A stretch of DNA of 40,151 nt from WQUF01 sp031549885 (GTDB taxonomy: Bacteria > Bacillota > Clostridia > Clostridiales > Clostridiaceae), in NCBI GenBank assembly GCA_031549885.1, contig JAVBPD010000011.1:1-40151 (forward strand). Direction: 5' to 3'. The notes under the pieces are model-generated. The model had not been told where the DNA came from and made no database searches. It worked only from the letters and a program-made list of their open reading frames with translations. Both the position numbers and the translations under genes were made by a program. Positions 23,704 through 32,568 of this stretch are shown here, one piece after another (within the stretch, counting starts at the first letter, position 1; each line of letters begins with the position of its first letter).

Positions 23704-24522
23704 TCATATTTTATCAATCTCTTCTAGTTCTTTTATTGCTTCCTCTTTATTGAATTTTGAAAAGAAACTTGATTCTTTATTTAAAGAAGCTTTAAATAAT
23801 TCAGCAGCTCTTTCATAATTTCCTAATTCTTTTTCAAGCTTTCCAAAATTATAATATGAATCTGGATCTTTAGGATTTAATTCCATAAGCTCATCATAAA
23901 ATTTTTCTGAAAATTTATAATTTTTAAGCTTCATATGAACTGTAGCTAAATTATCTAATATACCTATATCCTTATTATTATATTCGTAAGCTTCTTCACA
24001 TAATTTAAGTGCTTTTTGTAAATCGCCTTCTTCAATATAGTATGCTCCTAAATTTCCATATAAAGTGGAATTTACATGATCTTCTTTTAAATCTTCTAAT
24101 ATTAAAATAGCTTTTTCAAGGTCTCCCTTTAAATAATGTGCTATGCTTAAATTCATATCAACTCTAGCTCTTTGCGATTTTTCAAAGGTGTTTGTTTTTA
24201 AGTATTTTAATATATTATAAGCTTCTTCAACATGTCCATTTTTCAAAAGTAAAAAGGTATAAGAAATTTTTGTTTCATTTGGACAACCATTGCAATTGTA
24301 AGCTTTTTCAAAAAATAAAAGAGCATCTTTATTATTTCCAGCTCTAATTGCATTTTGCGCTTTAAATATATAAAAAATATATTTATTAGAAAATATATAG
24401 TATATTATCATTAAAACTATTGAAATTATTCCAAATATAAAACCAAGCCTTGTAAAAACTAAATATGCAATCAATATAAAAGTTACTATTTGAAGCAAAA
24501 TATTCAAAGATTTAGATTTCAA
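23704..24522 (-). CDS. TPR-repeat membrane protein
   Basis: 272 aa. I place the start at TTG 24520-24522, 8 nt after AGGAGG (24531-24536); the GTG at 24529-24531 lies inside that RBS. Two N-terminal membrane segments (residues about 5-45) are followed by a cytoplasmic or extracellular array of about five tetratricopeptide repeats, such as NLGAYYIEEGDLQKALKLCEEA, split here as NLGAYYIEEGD and LQKALKLCEEA, and YYNFGKLEKELGNYERA. TPRs bind partner proteins; no partner is indicated by the neighbours. Its position, convergent with a peptidoglycan enzyme and divergent from a dehydrogenase, gives no functional clue. Confidence 0.85.
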   Translation of the reverse strand: MKSKSLNILLQIVTFILIAYLVFTRLGFIFGIISIVLMIIYYIFSNKYIFYIFKAQNAIRAGNNKDALLFFEKAYNCNGCPNETKISYTFLLLKNGHVEEAYNILKYLKTNTFEKSQRARVDMNLSIAHYLKGDLEKAILILEDLKEDHVNSTLYGNLGAYYIEEGDLQKALKLCEEAYEYNNKDIGILDNLATVHMKLKNYKFSEKFYDELMELNPKDPDSYYNFGKLEKELGNYERAAELFKASLNKESSFFSKFNKEEAIKELEEIDKI

Positions 24523-24630
24523 AAAAACCACCTCCTAGTAAATATAACATTAAAAATGCTTTATATCAAATGTATTATTTACAGTTTATTAGAAAAACTA
24601 TTAAAGCAGGATTAAATAGGAGTGGTTTTT

Positions 24631-25497
24631 ATGAATTTAGTATTTAAAAAATCAATTTTTCCACCAATTAAGCAAAATACCCATCCTGGTATTGAAGAAA
24701 ACATGTATCCTAAGCCTATTTATGATGATAAAAATTATATAGCTACTGGCAAATTAAAAGACAAGGTTGCAATAATTACAGGTGGAGATAGCGGAATTGG
24801 AAGAGCTGTATCTATTTTATACGCTAAAGAAGGTGCGAAAGTTGCAATTGTTTATTTAAAAGAAGATACAGATGCTCTTAAAACAAAAGCTGAAATTGAA
24901 AAGTATGGTGGTCATTGCATTTTAATCAGGAGTGATATAAGTGTAGCAAAAAATTGTGTAAAAATAATAAAAACTGTAGTTAAGAAATGGAATAAAATAA
25001 ATATATTAGTAAACAATGCAGCAGTACAGCATAAGTCAAAAGCTTTAGATAAAATATCAAATTTTCAAATGGAGAGAACTTTTAAAATCAATTTTTTCTC
25101 AATGTTCTATTTGACAAAAGCTGCACTTCCATATCTTAAAAAAGGAGACTGTATAATAAATACTGGTTCTGTAGTAGCATATAAAGGTCATAAAAATCTC
25201 ATTGATTATTCTAGCACAAAAGGAAGCGTCGTTACATTTACACGATCTATGGCTTTATCTGTTGCGGGTAAAGGAATTAGAGTAAACTGTGTAGCTCCAG
25301 GTCCAATTTGGACTCCACTTACAGCTTCTACTTTTAGCGGAGTTAAGCTTAGCTTATTTGGAAAACAAACTCCATTAAAAAGAGCTGGCGAACCAGTGGA
25401 AGTAGCCCCATCTTATTTATTTTTAGCTAGTAATGATTCTTCATATATTTCTGGTGAAACTATTCACATAAATGGTGGAGAAATTGTAAATGGATAA
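24631..25497 (+). CDS. Short-chain dehydrogenase/reductase (YhdF/YhxC/GSP39-like)
   Basis: 288 aa from ATG 24631 with AGGAG 8 nt upstream. The N-terminal extension with HPGIEENMYPKP is typical of the general-stress subgroup of SDRs. The nucleotide motif TGGDSGIG, the NNAA motif, catalytic Ser in INTGS and YSSTK (Tyr-x3-Lys) are all present, followed by VAPGPIWTPL. It is an NAD(P)H-dependent oxidoreductase of small alcohols, aldehydes or sugars; the substrate is unknown. Members of this subgroup in Bacillus are stress-induced. Confidence 0.92.
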   Translation: MNLVFKKSIFPPIKQNTHPGIEENMYPKPIYDDKNYIATGKLKDKVAIITGGDSGIGRAVSILYAKEGAKVAIVYLKEDTDALKTKAEIEKYGGHCILIRSDISVAKNCVKIIKTVVKKWNKINILVNNAAVQHKSKALDKISNFQMERTFKINFFSMFYLTKAALPYLKKGDCIINTGSVVAYKGHKNLIDYSSTKGSVVTFTRSMALSVAGKGIRVNCVAPGPIWTPLTASTFSGVKLSLFGKQTPLKRAGEPVEVAPSYLFLASNDSSYISGETIHINGGEIVNG

Positions 25498-25533
25498 AGT
25501 AAAAGATAGGACTAAGCCCTATCTTTTACTTTA
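25495..25533. terminator. Terminator shared by two convergent genes, both stop codons inside it
   Basis: Arms 25495-25510 and 25518-25533 (core AAAAGATAGG / CCTATCTTTT) pair perfectly over 16 bp with a 7-nt loop. The TAA of the dehydrogenase (25495-25497) and the TAA of the convergent membrane-protein gene (25531-25533) are the terminal triplets of the two arms. Confidence 0.9.
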
Positions 25534-26130
25534 ATATGAAACTCTTTTAGCTTGCATATATTTACTAAAAAACATTACAATAGCTACAATGTACAATGTA
25601 AGTTGAACCACAACTGCTAAATATTCTATAAATAAGCATAATAAGCAAACAAGGCAACATACTATTATTCCAAATATACCTATGGGTTCATGCATTTTAT
25701 ATACATATAAAAATACAAAACTAGCTATAAAAAGAACAAACAATATGAAATATACTAATATAATATCAATTGTATTATCAGAAATTAATATACTTAAACC
25801 TATAGCGCTTATTCCACCTGTTATATATCTAAAATTAAATGCTAAAAATAAAAATCCAAATATAAAATTTAACCATCCAGCTATAACACATAATATAAAA
25901 GTGACATCAGATTTTGAAGTTTTTACTTCTTCAAGGTCATTTCTTATTTCATTTGAATATTCATATTTATATTTATCATTGTAGTTATAAGTGTTATTTT
26001 GAGTTCTTAACATATTTAATAAGTTATCATCATCTGCACTATATGAGTATAAGCTCTTTTTTATATCCTTATTTTCTTCTTTTAAAGGCTCTACTAAACC
26101 TTCTTCTAATTTGCTATTATCTTCATCCAT
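25531..26130 (-). CDS. Hypothetical membrane protein (199 aa)
   Basis: ATG 26128-26130 with GAGG seven nt upstream. The first 75 residues are hydrophilic, acidic and Asn/Tyr-rich, then four or five membrane helices follow (from about residue 78: DVTFILCVIAGWLNFIFGF and onward). No known domain is recognised. It ends a run of three small membrane-protein genes in the same direction that share a plan of disordered N-terminus plus a membrane bundle. Confidence 0.75.
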   Translation of the reverse strand: MDEDNSKLEEGLVEPLKEENKDIKKSLYSYSADDDNLLNMLRTQNNTYNYNDKYKYEYSNEIRNDLEEVKTSKSDVTFILCVIAGWLNFIFGFLFLAFNFRYITGGISAIGLSILISDNTIDIILVYFILFVLFIASFVFLYVYKMHEPIGIFGIIVCCLVCLLCLFIEYLAVVVQLTLYIVAIVMFFSKYMQAKRVSY

Positions 26131-26158
26131 ACCTTATCCTCTAATCCAAATTTTTACT

Positions 26159-26671
26159 TTAACCTATATCAGCATTTTTATAATTTCTATATCCAATAAA
26201 TCCAGCAATTAAGCACAGTATAAATTGAAAAAGCGATGCTCCTTTTGAAGGAATAATAAGCAAAAAGTATAACAAAGAACATATAAAAAAGCCAATATAT
26301 GAGATTTTAAAATATTTTTCTGATATTAAGCTTAAAACAAGCACCCCTACTCCAATGGAAATTACTAAAATGCCAAGTAAAATTGAAACTATAATTGGTG
26401 CTATCACATGAGGAGATTTTTTGTTAAGCAAATCAAATATCTCTGTTGAATTGTATCCTCTGTCCATAGCAACTGATATAGATGACATGAAGTAAGCATA
26501 TGGAACAGCAGCTAAACTTATAACAAAAGATATTATTCCTAACACTTTTGGAGTGTTTGTAATCTTGTTATTTGGTAAGTTAAAATTAACCATATAATCA
26601 TCCATATCTGTTTCATCAATTATATGATCTATGTGATCTTTTGAGCGTTTTAAACCATCATGATACTTCAA
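26159..26671 (-). CDS. Hypothetical membrane protein, DUF4190-like (170 aa)
   Basis: The start is TTG 26669-26671 with AGGAGG seven nt upstream. A hydrophilic N-terminus (about 40 aa) precedes four hydrophobic segments. The C-terminal half (KYFKISYIGFFICSLLYF then FQFILCLIAGFIGYRN) matches the next gene upstream (RYIKIATIGFLVCTILFF then LSFILGLIATIISYAN), so the two are paralogues. 28 nt separate it from the following gene. The role is unknown. Confidence 0.78.
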   Translation of the reverse strand: MKYHDGLKRSKDHIDHIIDETDMDDYMVNFNLPNNKITNTPKVLGIISFVISLAAVPYAYFMSSISVAMDRGYNSTEIFDLLNKKSPHVIAPIIVSILLGILVISIGVGVLVLSLISEKYFKISYIGFFICSLLYFLLIIPSKGASLFQFILCLIAGFIGYRNYKNADIG

Positions 26672-26766
26672 CTTGTCTCCTCCTATAATAATTTATAAAA
26701 TAGTTATTTTCCTTATTATATCCATTTAAAAACCATTTTATAATTAATTTAGAAGAAATAGAATCA

Positions 26767-27849
26767 TCAATAAAATTGTCTAATTTTTCTCATATTTGCA
26801 TAACTTATAATAGTTGCAATTAATCCTAATATAAATGATAAAAACGTTCCTCCAAAACCTGGAAAAATCAATATGAAAAACAATATTGTACACACTAAAA
26901 ACCCAATAGTGGCAATCTTAATATATCTTGTTGCAATAATGGCAAACACTATTATTGCAATTCCAGTAATTGATGCAATAACCCAAACTGGTATTATTGA
27001 TAAAACCATAGTTCTTACATATGTATCTTCAATTAATTCGCTAGGATCAAGGATGGTAGCATAATTTGAAAAAATTGTCACAAGCAAAATAACAAGTGAG
27101 CCAAATAAGCTAATTATTCCCAAAATACCTGCGCTAATCCCAAGTGCAATAGGTGCTTTTGAAATATTGCTAAATTGACGATTAACATTGCTTGAATTAT
27201 TATTATAATTCATATTATAGTTGTATTTATTCATATTCTGCTGGTTATGTTGATTCTTGTTATTGTTAAACCCACTATTATATGGGTTGTTGTTATAATT
27301 TATATTTTTATTATTTTGATACCTATTGTTGTAGTTATTGTAATTATTTCCATTCTGAGGTGGATTTTGGCCACTTCCATAATAATTAAAATTATTTGCA
27401 TTCGGTGATTGGTTTTGACCGCTTCCATAATAATTAGAATTGCTTGAATTTTGATAATTATTTTGATTATATAATGCATTATCTGGTTTTTGTTTTGATA
27501 AATCCGCATGACCATTTAAGCTTTTATCATCAATTTTAACTTTTGGTATATTATTTAAAGTAAATTCATAATAGTTTTCAGAGCTATAATTAATCTCTAT
27601 TCCATCTTCAGAAAAATCCACCTTTGGCTCCACAGATTCTTTAGGATTATTTTTTTCAGCATTGTCTTTTATAATATCATTATCTTTAGAAGAATTTAAA
27701 GATAAATCAACAAATGGCATCTCATTAGTTTTATCAAAATCTTGAATGGTTTCTTTATTTTGATCACTAGATATATCGCTAGTTGTTTCAAACAAATGTT
27801 CATCTTTTTTAGTTGAATTATCTATGTTTTCTTCGTCATAATTGTTCAT
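26767..27849 (-). CDS. Asn/Gln-rich membrane protein, DUF4190-like (360 aa)
   Basis: Residues 1-125 are acidic and disordered. About 125-225 are Asn/Gln/Tyr-rich with a short repeat NYYGSGQNQSP and NYYGSGQNPPQ. From about 230 a four-helix membrane region follows (PIALGISAGILGIISLFGS). The membrane part is paralogous to the downstream 170-aa protein. GGGAG lies 9 nt before the ATG. Such plans (flexible tail on a small membrane bundle) are common in Clostridia but have no assigned function; I infer the tail is cytoplasmic because there is no signal peptide. Confidence 0.8.
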   Translation of the reverse strand: MNNYDEENIDNSTKKDEHLFETTSDISSDQNKETIQDFDKTNEMPFVDLSLNSSKDNDIIKDNAEKNNPKESVEPKVDFSEDGIEINYSSENYYEFTLNNIPKVKIDDKSLNGHADLSKQKPDNALYNQNNYQNSSNSNYYGSGQNQSPNANNFNYYGSGQNPPQNGNNYNNYNNRYQNNKNINYNNNPYNSGFNNNKNQHNQQNMNKYNYNMNYNNNSSNVNRQFSNISKAPIALGISAGILGIISLFGSLVILLVTIFSNYATILDPSELIEDTYVRTMVLSIIPVWVIASITGIAIIVFAIIATRYIKIATIGFLVCTILFFILIFPGFGGTFLSFILGLIATIISYANMRKIRQFY

Positions 27850-27895
27850 TGTTCATCACTCCCATAAAGTTATTAATTAATCAAGGTGTAAATTA

Positions 27896-28636
27896 TTAAA
27901 AAAGGTATATTTTAATCAAATATAGTATTAATATATGCGCTGGATAAAATACATAAAAAAACCATTTTAACTTCTTGCTTCCTAATTGTCCATTATAAAA
28001 GTATATAAAAATAGATGAAACTAGTGGCATAATCATCACAAGCGTATAGCTTATATTCATAAAAATAAGCGTATTAATTGAAGGTATGCCATCAACAAAG
28101 GTTATAATCCCTCTAGTTTGACACAAATATATAAAATGAACTACAAAGAAAGCTAATATTTTACCTGTTTTGGATTTAAAAATATAAAATACAAAAACGA
28201 GTAAAACACCATAAAACGAATAATCTACACCTAAACTAGTGGCTAACAGGCACAAAGAAAAAACAACAAAAGCTGAAAGGATCTTATTCATATTTTCATA
28301 GCTCCAAATGGCAAATAGAGCAAGTGTAAATGTGAAAAGTACATTTAAGTTTCCACTAAAATAATTTACAATATCATAAATGTTAAAACTTCCGTCGTAT
28401 AAATAAAATGCCAGAAAAAAAGGTATTTGAGAAATCATTGCAAATATAAATACTCTGGATATATACTTCTTAGAATCTCTAGTGTGGGCATATCCTTCAG
28501 CTATTAAAAATGCAAAAATAGGAAATGAAAGTCTTCCAATTATCCTAAAAATCAAGTTATCTGTATAAATAATAGCACCTGTATGGTCTATTAACATAGT
28601 AATTATAGCAATGAGCTTCAACATAAATACTGTCAT
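27896..28636 (-). CDS. TraX family membrane protein
   Basis: 246 aa from ATG 28634-28636, with GGGGA six nt upstream; the earlier ATG at 28654 lacks an RBS. The N-terminus LKLIAIITMLIDHTGAI and the following FRIIGRLSFPIFAFLIAEGY are diagnostic of TraX (PF05857), with about seven or eight membrane helices in all. F-plasmid TraX acetylates pilin, but chromosomal Firmicute members are widespread and probably act as acyltransferases on other envelope substrates. There are no conjugation genes nearby, so a transfer role is unlikely. Confidence 0.88.
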   Translation of the reverse strand: MTVFMLKLIAIITMLIDHTGAIIYTDNLIFRIIGRLSFPIFAFLIAEGYAHTRDSKKYISRVFIFAMISQIPFFLAFYLYDGSFNIYDIVNYFSGNLNVLFTFTLALFAIWSYENMNKILSAFVVFSLCLLATSLGVDYSFYGVLLVFVFYIFKSKTGKILAFFVVHFIYLCQTRGIITFVDGIPSINTLIFMNISYTLVMIMPLVSSIFIYFYNGQLGSKKLKWFFYVFYPAHILILYLIKIYLF

Positions 28637-28739
28637 TAACATTCCCCATTTCATTATATATAACTAAAGTATATCATTAACAAATAACCTTAACAATACT
28701 AAAAAAATTATGAAATATCTATAACAATTAGATTAAAAA

Positions 28740-31067
28740 TTACTCTATAGATTTAAGAGATTCAACCATATCTAATTTTTTAATCTTATTTGATAGAGTA
28801 AAATTAACTAAAATCGAGCAACATATGGTAATTGCAGATGAAATTATAAAACTTGAATCCTTTATATATGCATTGAATTCCAAGTTTTCAGGTGCTACTG
28901 CTTGTATACAAAAATTAACCAGAAATATACCTGCTGGAATTCCTATAATCCAACCAAAAATTGTAAAAAATATATTTTCTTTCAAAACTAAACTCCTAAT
29001 TTCATTCTGATAAAACCCTAAAACTTTCAGTGTAGCAAACTCTCTTACTCTTTCTGTAAAATTTAAAAGGCCTAAATTATATAACACTACAATTCCAAGA
29101 GATATTGCACAAATTGTAAAAATAAGTACTACAGTTCTCAAACTTCCCATTAAATTATTTATATCTACTAGTTGAGATTCTAAATCAAAAACTCTGCTAA
29201 CATAATCTAGATTTTGAATATATTTATTATCTTGAATTGGCTCCGATGTCAATATTGATGTTGGATTAAATTTATAATTTAACTTTTTCCAATATCCCTC
29301 ATATACATAAACCCCTTGAGGCATTGGTGTAGAAAACATCCCCACCACTTTAAATACTTTCCATTTTATTTCACCTGCAAGCCTATATTTTATCATATCG
29401 CCTATATTGGCACCAAGAATTTCTGCAGTTTTATTTGTTAAAAGAACTCCCTCTTCTGGTAAATCAATTAGCTTTCCTTCTTTATCTTTTTGAATCCACA
29501 TATCACCTTTTTCAGCTATAATAAGTGCATACTTTTTAATTTTTCCATTAAAATTTAATTCCATTCCCTTTTCTTCTATAAGCTGTGAATCGGCTTTAAT
29601 CATTTTCTTTATTTCATTAATTTGTTCTCTAGTTATATCATTTTTAAATACTATTTTCTGACGAAATTTATATACATCCTTAGAAAGGGTAGGTGCAAAA
29701 TTATTCACAGAATCTAAAAGGCCAAGCCCATTTAACTGCAGGGCCATGCATCCCATAACACCTAATATAGCCATAATTGATCTTGTTTTGTTTCTTCCCA
29801 TGTCTCTCACCATCCATTTTAAAGAAAAGGACAGCTTGCTCCAAACATAAGTTATGTTTTCAAGAAATGTCCTTTTCCCAATTTTAGGTGCTTTTGGTCT
29901 CATAATAACTGCTGGCAAATGTATTAATTCAGAATAACATGCCATAACAGATGCAATTATACAACAAAAGACAATTATACCAATTGAAGCATAGCTATTA
30001 AAATTTAAATGCCCCCTAAGATTAGGGTAAATGAACATCTTTTCTTGTATTTTATAAACTAATTGTGGTATAGTAATTGGAGCTAATATTAAACCAATTA
30101 TTCCTCCAAACATTCCAAGCCATATGCCATAAGATATATAATGCAATAATATCTGAGTGAAGGTATATCCTAAAGCCTTCAGCGTGCCAATTTGAGTCCT
30201 CTGGCTTTCAACTAACCTTACCATAGTAGTTAACATTGTTAAAAGTGCTAAAAGAAAAAAAACTACAGGAAAAACCAAAGCAAATGTTTTAAATGACACA
30301 ATTCTATCTTGTACACTTTTTGTGCTAGTTTGGCTATCTCTATCTAATATAGTAATAAATCTGTTCCCAAAATAATTCTCTATTTTCTCCTTTAAATTAG
30401 CCAAATTAACATTTTTACCAAGTTTTAAAACAAGACATGAATAAACTGGATTTCCAAATTTATTTTTAAATGTTTCCTCTTTTGCAAATGCAAATCCAAC
30501 TTGCATATGGTCTGGTGTTGTTCTTGTAATATCTCCTGTATATACTATGTACTCTGGATTGTATACTAATCCTGACACCTTTACTTTCCAATCAGTATTA
30601 AATACGTCTAACGTTATTTCATCACCAGGTTTTATGTTTCTAGCATTTGCAAAAGATTCATTTAAAAGTATTCCATTGTTTAAATAATAGTAGCCAAAAT
30701 AGCTTCCACTTGTTATTATGCTTCTTGAAATATTATTTTTTTCAATAATATTTATTTCAAGCTCAGGATCATCATTTAATTTTACTTTGCTTGTAAAGGT
30801 AAGCCTTCTTTCAGTTTCCTCTATTCCGCCAAAAGCTAATATTTTATCTACATCGCCCTTTGTTATATTGTTTGCATAAATCCACAAATCAGCCATATTT
30901 GTTTTATTATAATAATCATTTGTTTCCTTTTCAATGCCATACCATAAGGACTCAATTGCAGCATAAACATAAACGCTTAAAAAAGCTAAAATTAAAATAG
31001 ATAAAAACTGTGGCCAATTTTTCATGACATCTCTAAACATCTTCTTTAAAAGCATGCTTTTTACCAT
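28740..31067 (-). CDS. ABC transporter permease, FtsX/MacB type
   Basis: 775 aa with an N-terminal membrane helix, a large extracytoplasmic domain (about 45-255), three helices with the FtsX signature (QRTQIGTLKALGYTFTQI), a second MWIQ-containing extracytoplasmic domain after a further helix near residue 430, and three C-terminal helices (REFATLKVLGFYQNEI). The two FtsX domains are in one chain. It forms the membrane part of an exporter or mechanotransmitter with the ATPase encoded just upstream, whose gene overlaps by 7 nt. GGAGG lies seven nt before the ATG. Substrate unknown; the TetR gene suggests induction by a small molecule such as a drug, lipid or peptide. Confidence 0.9.
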   Translation of the reverse strand: MVKSMLLKKMFRDVMKNWPQFLSILILAFLSVYVYAAIESLWYGIEKETNDYYNKTNMADLWIYANNITKGDVDKILAFGGIEETERRLTFTSKVKLNDDPELEINIIEKNNISRSIITSGSYFGYYYLNNGILLNESFANARNIKPGDEITLDVFNTDWKVKVSGLVYNPEYIVYTGDITRTTPDHMQVGFAFAKEETFKNKFGNPVYSCLVLKLGKNVNLANLKEKIENYFGNRFITILDRDSQTSTKSVQDRIVSFKTFALVFPVVFFLLALLTMLTTMVRLVESQRTQIGTLKALGYTFTQILLHYISYGIWLGMFGGIIGLILAPITIPQLVYKIQEKMFIYPNLRGHLNFNSYASIGIIVFCCIIASVMACYSELIHLPAVIMRPKAPKIGKRTFLENITYVWSKLSFSLKWMVRDMGRNKTRSIMAILGVMGCMALQLNGLGLLDSVNNFAPTLSKDVYKFRQKIVFKNDITREQINEIKKMIKADSQLIEEKGMELNFNGKIKKYALIIAEKGDMWIQKDKEGKLIDLPEEGVLLTNKTAEILGANIGDMIKYRLAGEIKWKVFKVVGMFSTPMPQGVYVYEGYWKKLNYKFNPTSILTSEPIQDNKYIQNLDYVSRVFDLESQLVDINNLMGSLRTVVLIFTICAISLGIVVLYNLGLLNFTERVREFATLKVLGFYQNEIRSLVLKENIFFTIFGWIIGIPAGIFLVNFCIQAVAPENLEFNAYIKDSSFIISSAITICCSILVNFTLSNKIKKLDMVESLKSIE

Positions 31068-31771
31068 TTTATATCCTCCACAAGTTTAGCATTATCATTT
31101 ACATCAACTTTTGAAATTTTACCTGATCTAACGTGTATAACTCTATCTGCTGCATCTGACATGGCTGCATTATGCGTTATTATAACTACAGTTTTACCAT
31201 GTATTCTGCTCATATTTTGAAGCTGAACCAATATGCTACGACCTGTCTCACTATCGAGAGCTCCTGTTGGTTCATCGCATAAAAGAAGTTTTGGATTCTT
31301 ACAAAGCGCTCGAGCTATAGCAACTCTTTGCTGCTCTCCTCCAGATAACTTTGCTGGAAAATGATTCATTCTATCTTTAAGTCCAACTTCTTCCATTACA
31401 GATTCAACATCTAACGGGTCTTTTCCTACTTGACGAGCAAGCTCCACATTTTCCTTTGCTGTTAAATTAGGCATTAAATTATAAAATTGAAATACAAAAC
31501 CTACATCTTGTCTTCTATATGTAGTTAATTGCCTATCATTGTACTTAGTTATGTTTTGATCATCTACAAATAAATCCCCACTGGTTGCTCTATCCATGCC
31601 TCCTAATAAATTTAAAATTGTACTTTTACCAGCGCCGCTTGGACCTAACACTATAGCAAATTCTCCTTTTAAAATCTCACAATTTGCTTTATCAACAGCT
31701 TTTAATATACCATCTCCAACAATGTATTCCTTTGAAATATCGCATAATTGTATAAGAATGCTATTTGCCAT
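31061..31771 (-). CDS. ABC transporter ATP-binding protein (MacB/LolD type)
   Basis: 236 aa from ATG 31769-31771, with GAGGTGG six nt upstream; an ATG 15 nt earlier overlaps that RBS. Walker A GPSGAGKST, Q-loop FVFQFYNLMPNLTA, signature LSGGEQQRVAIARAL, Walker B LLLCDEPTGALD and the switch His in VIITHN are all present. It energises the FtsX-type permease encoded downstream. The start overlaps the end of the tetR-like gene by 11 nt, so the three genes form one operon. Confidence 0.95.
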   Translation of the reverse strand: MANSILIQLCDISKEYIVGDGILKAVDKANCEILKGEFAIVLGPSGAGKSTILNLLGGMDRATSGDLFVDDQNITKYNDRQLTTYRRQDVGFVFQFYNLMPNLTAKENVELARQVGKDPLDVESVMEEVGLKDRMNHFPAKLSGGEQQRVAIARALCKNPKLLLCDEPTGALDSETGRSILVQLQNMSRIHGKTVVIITHNAAMSDAADRVIHVRSGKISKVDVNDNAKLVEDIKW

Positions 31772-32399
31772 GAAAATCCACCTCATTAAACCTTTCTAAA
31801 ACACATTCCTCATCAAAATACAAAATACTTCTTGCAAGTTTAACAACGCCAATAAAGTCCAGCTTAACATTTGCATAATCTTTAATATTAATCATGGATT
31901 CAATAGTTCCTGTAAGACCAAATAAAAGAAATGTTGCAATTTTTTTTGTATCATCAATTTTTGTAAGATTTATATCTAGATTTTCTTCAATTATCTTAGA
32001 GACAGGATCGATTAAATTAGTAGTCACTTGAAAGACCAAATTATTATGGAGAGTGTTGTACTTATCTAAGCTACCCATTTTATTAATATTTCTAAAATCA
32101 CAAATCATATCTACAATTATTTTAAAAATATAAAATAATCTATCTTCAATTGATTGTTTTGTATTATTTAAAATAAAAATTATATCATTTGTAAATTCAT
32201 TTATATAGTCTTTCATTGAAGCTTCAAATAACTGTTCTTTTGATTTGAAATAGTGATAGCATAATCCCTTAGCTACTCCTAAAGAATTTACAATATCGTT
32301 TATAGAAGTGTTTTCATAGCCTTTTTTTAAAAAAAGTTTTTGTGACATCTTTATGATCTCATTTTTTCTTTCATCATAACTCTTTGTAACTCTTGCCAC
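31761..32399 (-). CDS. TetR family repressor of the ABC transporter operon
   Basis: 212 aa starting at GTG 32397-32399, six nt after AGAGGTG; the GTG at 32406-32408 lies in the RBS. The N-terminal HTH reads KKGYENTSINDIVNSLGVAKGLCYHYFKSKEQL, split here as KKGYENTSINDIV and GVAKGLCYHYFKSKEQL. The C-terminal ligand domain (about 60-212) has no recognised ligand signature. A palindromic operator lies at the transcription start of its own gene, so it should repress itself and the transporter until a ligand binds. Confidence 0.9.
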   Translation of the reverse strand: MARVTKSYDERKNEIIKMSQKLFLKKGYENTSINDIVNSLGVAKGLCYHYFKSKEQLFEASMKDYINEFTNDIIFILNNTKQSIEDRLFYIFKIIVDMICDFRNINKMGSLDKYNTLHNNLVFQVTTNLIDPVSKIIEENLDINLTKIDDTKKIATFLLFGLTGTIESMINIKDYANVKLDFIGVVKLARSILYFDEECVLERFNEVDFHGK

Positions 32400-32418
32400 T
32401 TTATTCACCTCTTATTAT

Positions 32419-32435
32419 TGACTGAAGTTCAGTCA
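32419..32435. promoter_or_regulatory. TetR-type operator
   Basis: TGACTGAAGTTCAGTCA is a perfect palindrome of two 8-bp arms around one central base. It lies 2 nt downstream of the -10 element and 6 nt upstream of the RBS of the tetR-like gene, ideal for blocking initiation. The TGACTGA half-site is typical of TetR-family operators. Confidence 0.8.
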
Positions 32436-32437
32436 TA

Positions 32438-32466
32438 ATAATATCAATAAATAACATAAATGTCAA
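32438..32466 (-). promoter_or_regulatory. Sigma-A promoter of the TetR/ABC operon
   Basis: On the minus strand TTGACA (32461-32466), a 17-nt spacer and TATTAT (32438-32443) form a near-consensus promoter. It points at the tetR-like gene, and its predicted start site falls in the operator. Confidence 0.8.
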
Positions 32467-32523
32467 CAAATCGAATATAAAATAAGCTTTTTTACTCCCA
32501 TAAATTCATTATAAAATAAACAC

Positions 32524-32554
32524 TATAAAAATAGTGAGGAAAACCTCACTATTT
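32524..32554 (-). terminator. Terminator of the flavin reductase gene
   Basis: Arms 32529-32539 and 32544-32554 (core TAGTGAGG / CCTCACTA) form an 11-bp stem with a 4-nt loop. On the minus strand it is followed by TTTTTAT. The stem begins 15 nt after the flavin reductase stop codon. Confidence 0.88.
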
Positions 32555-32568
32555 AATCAACTATTTAA

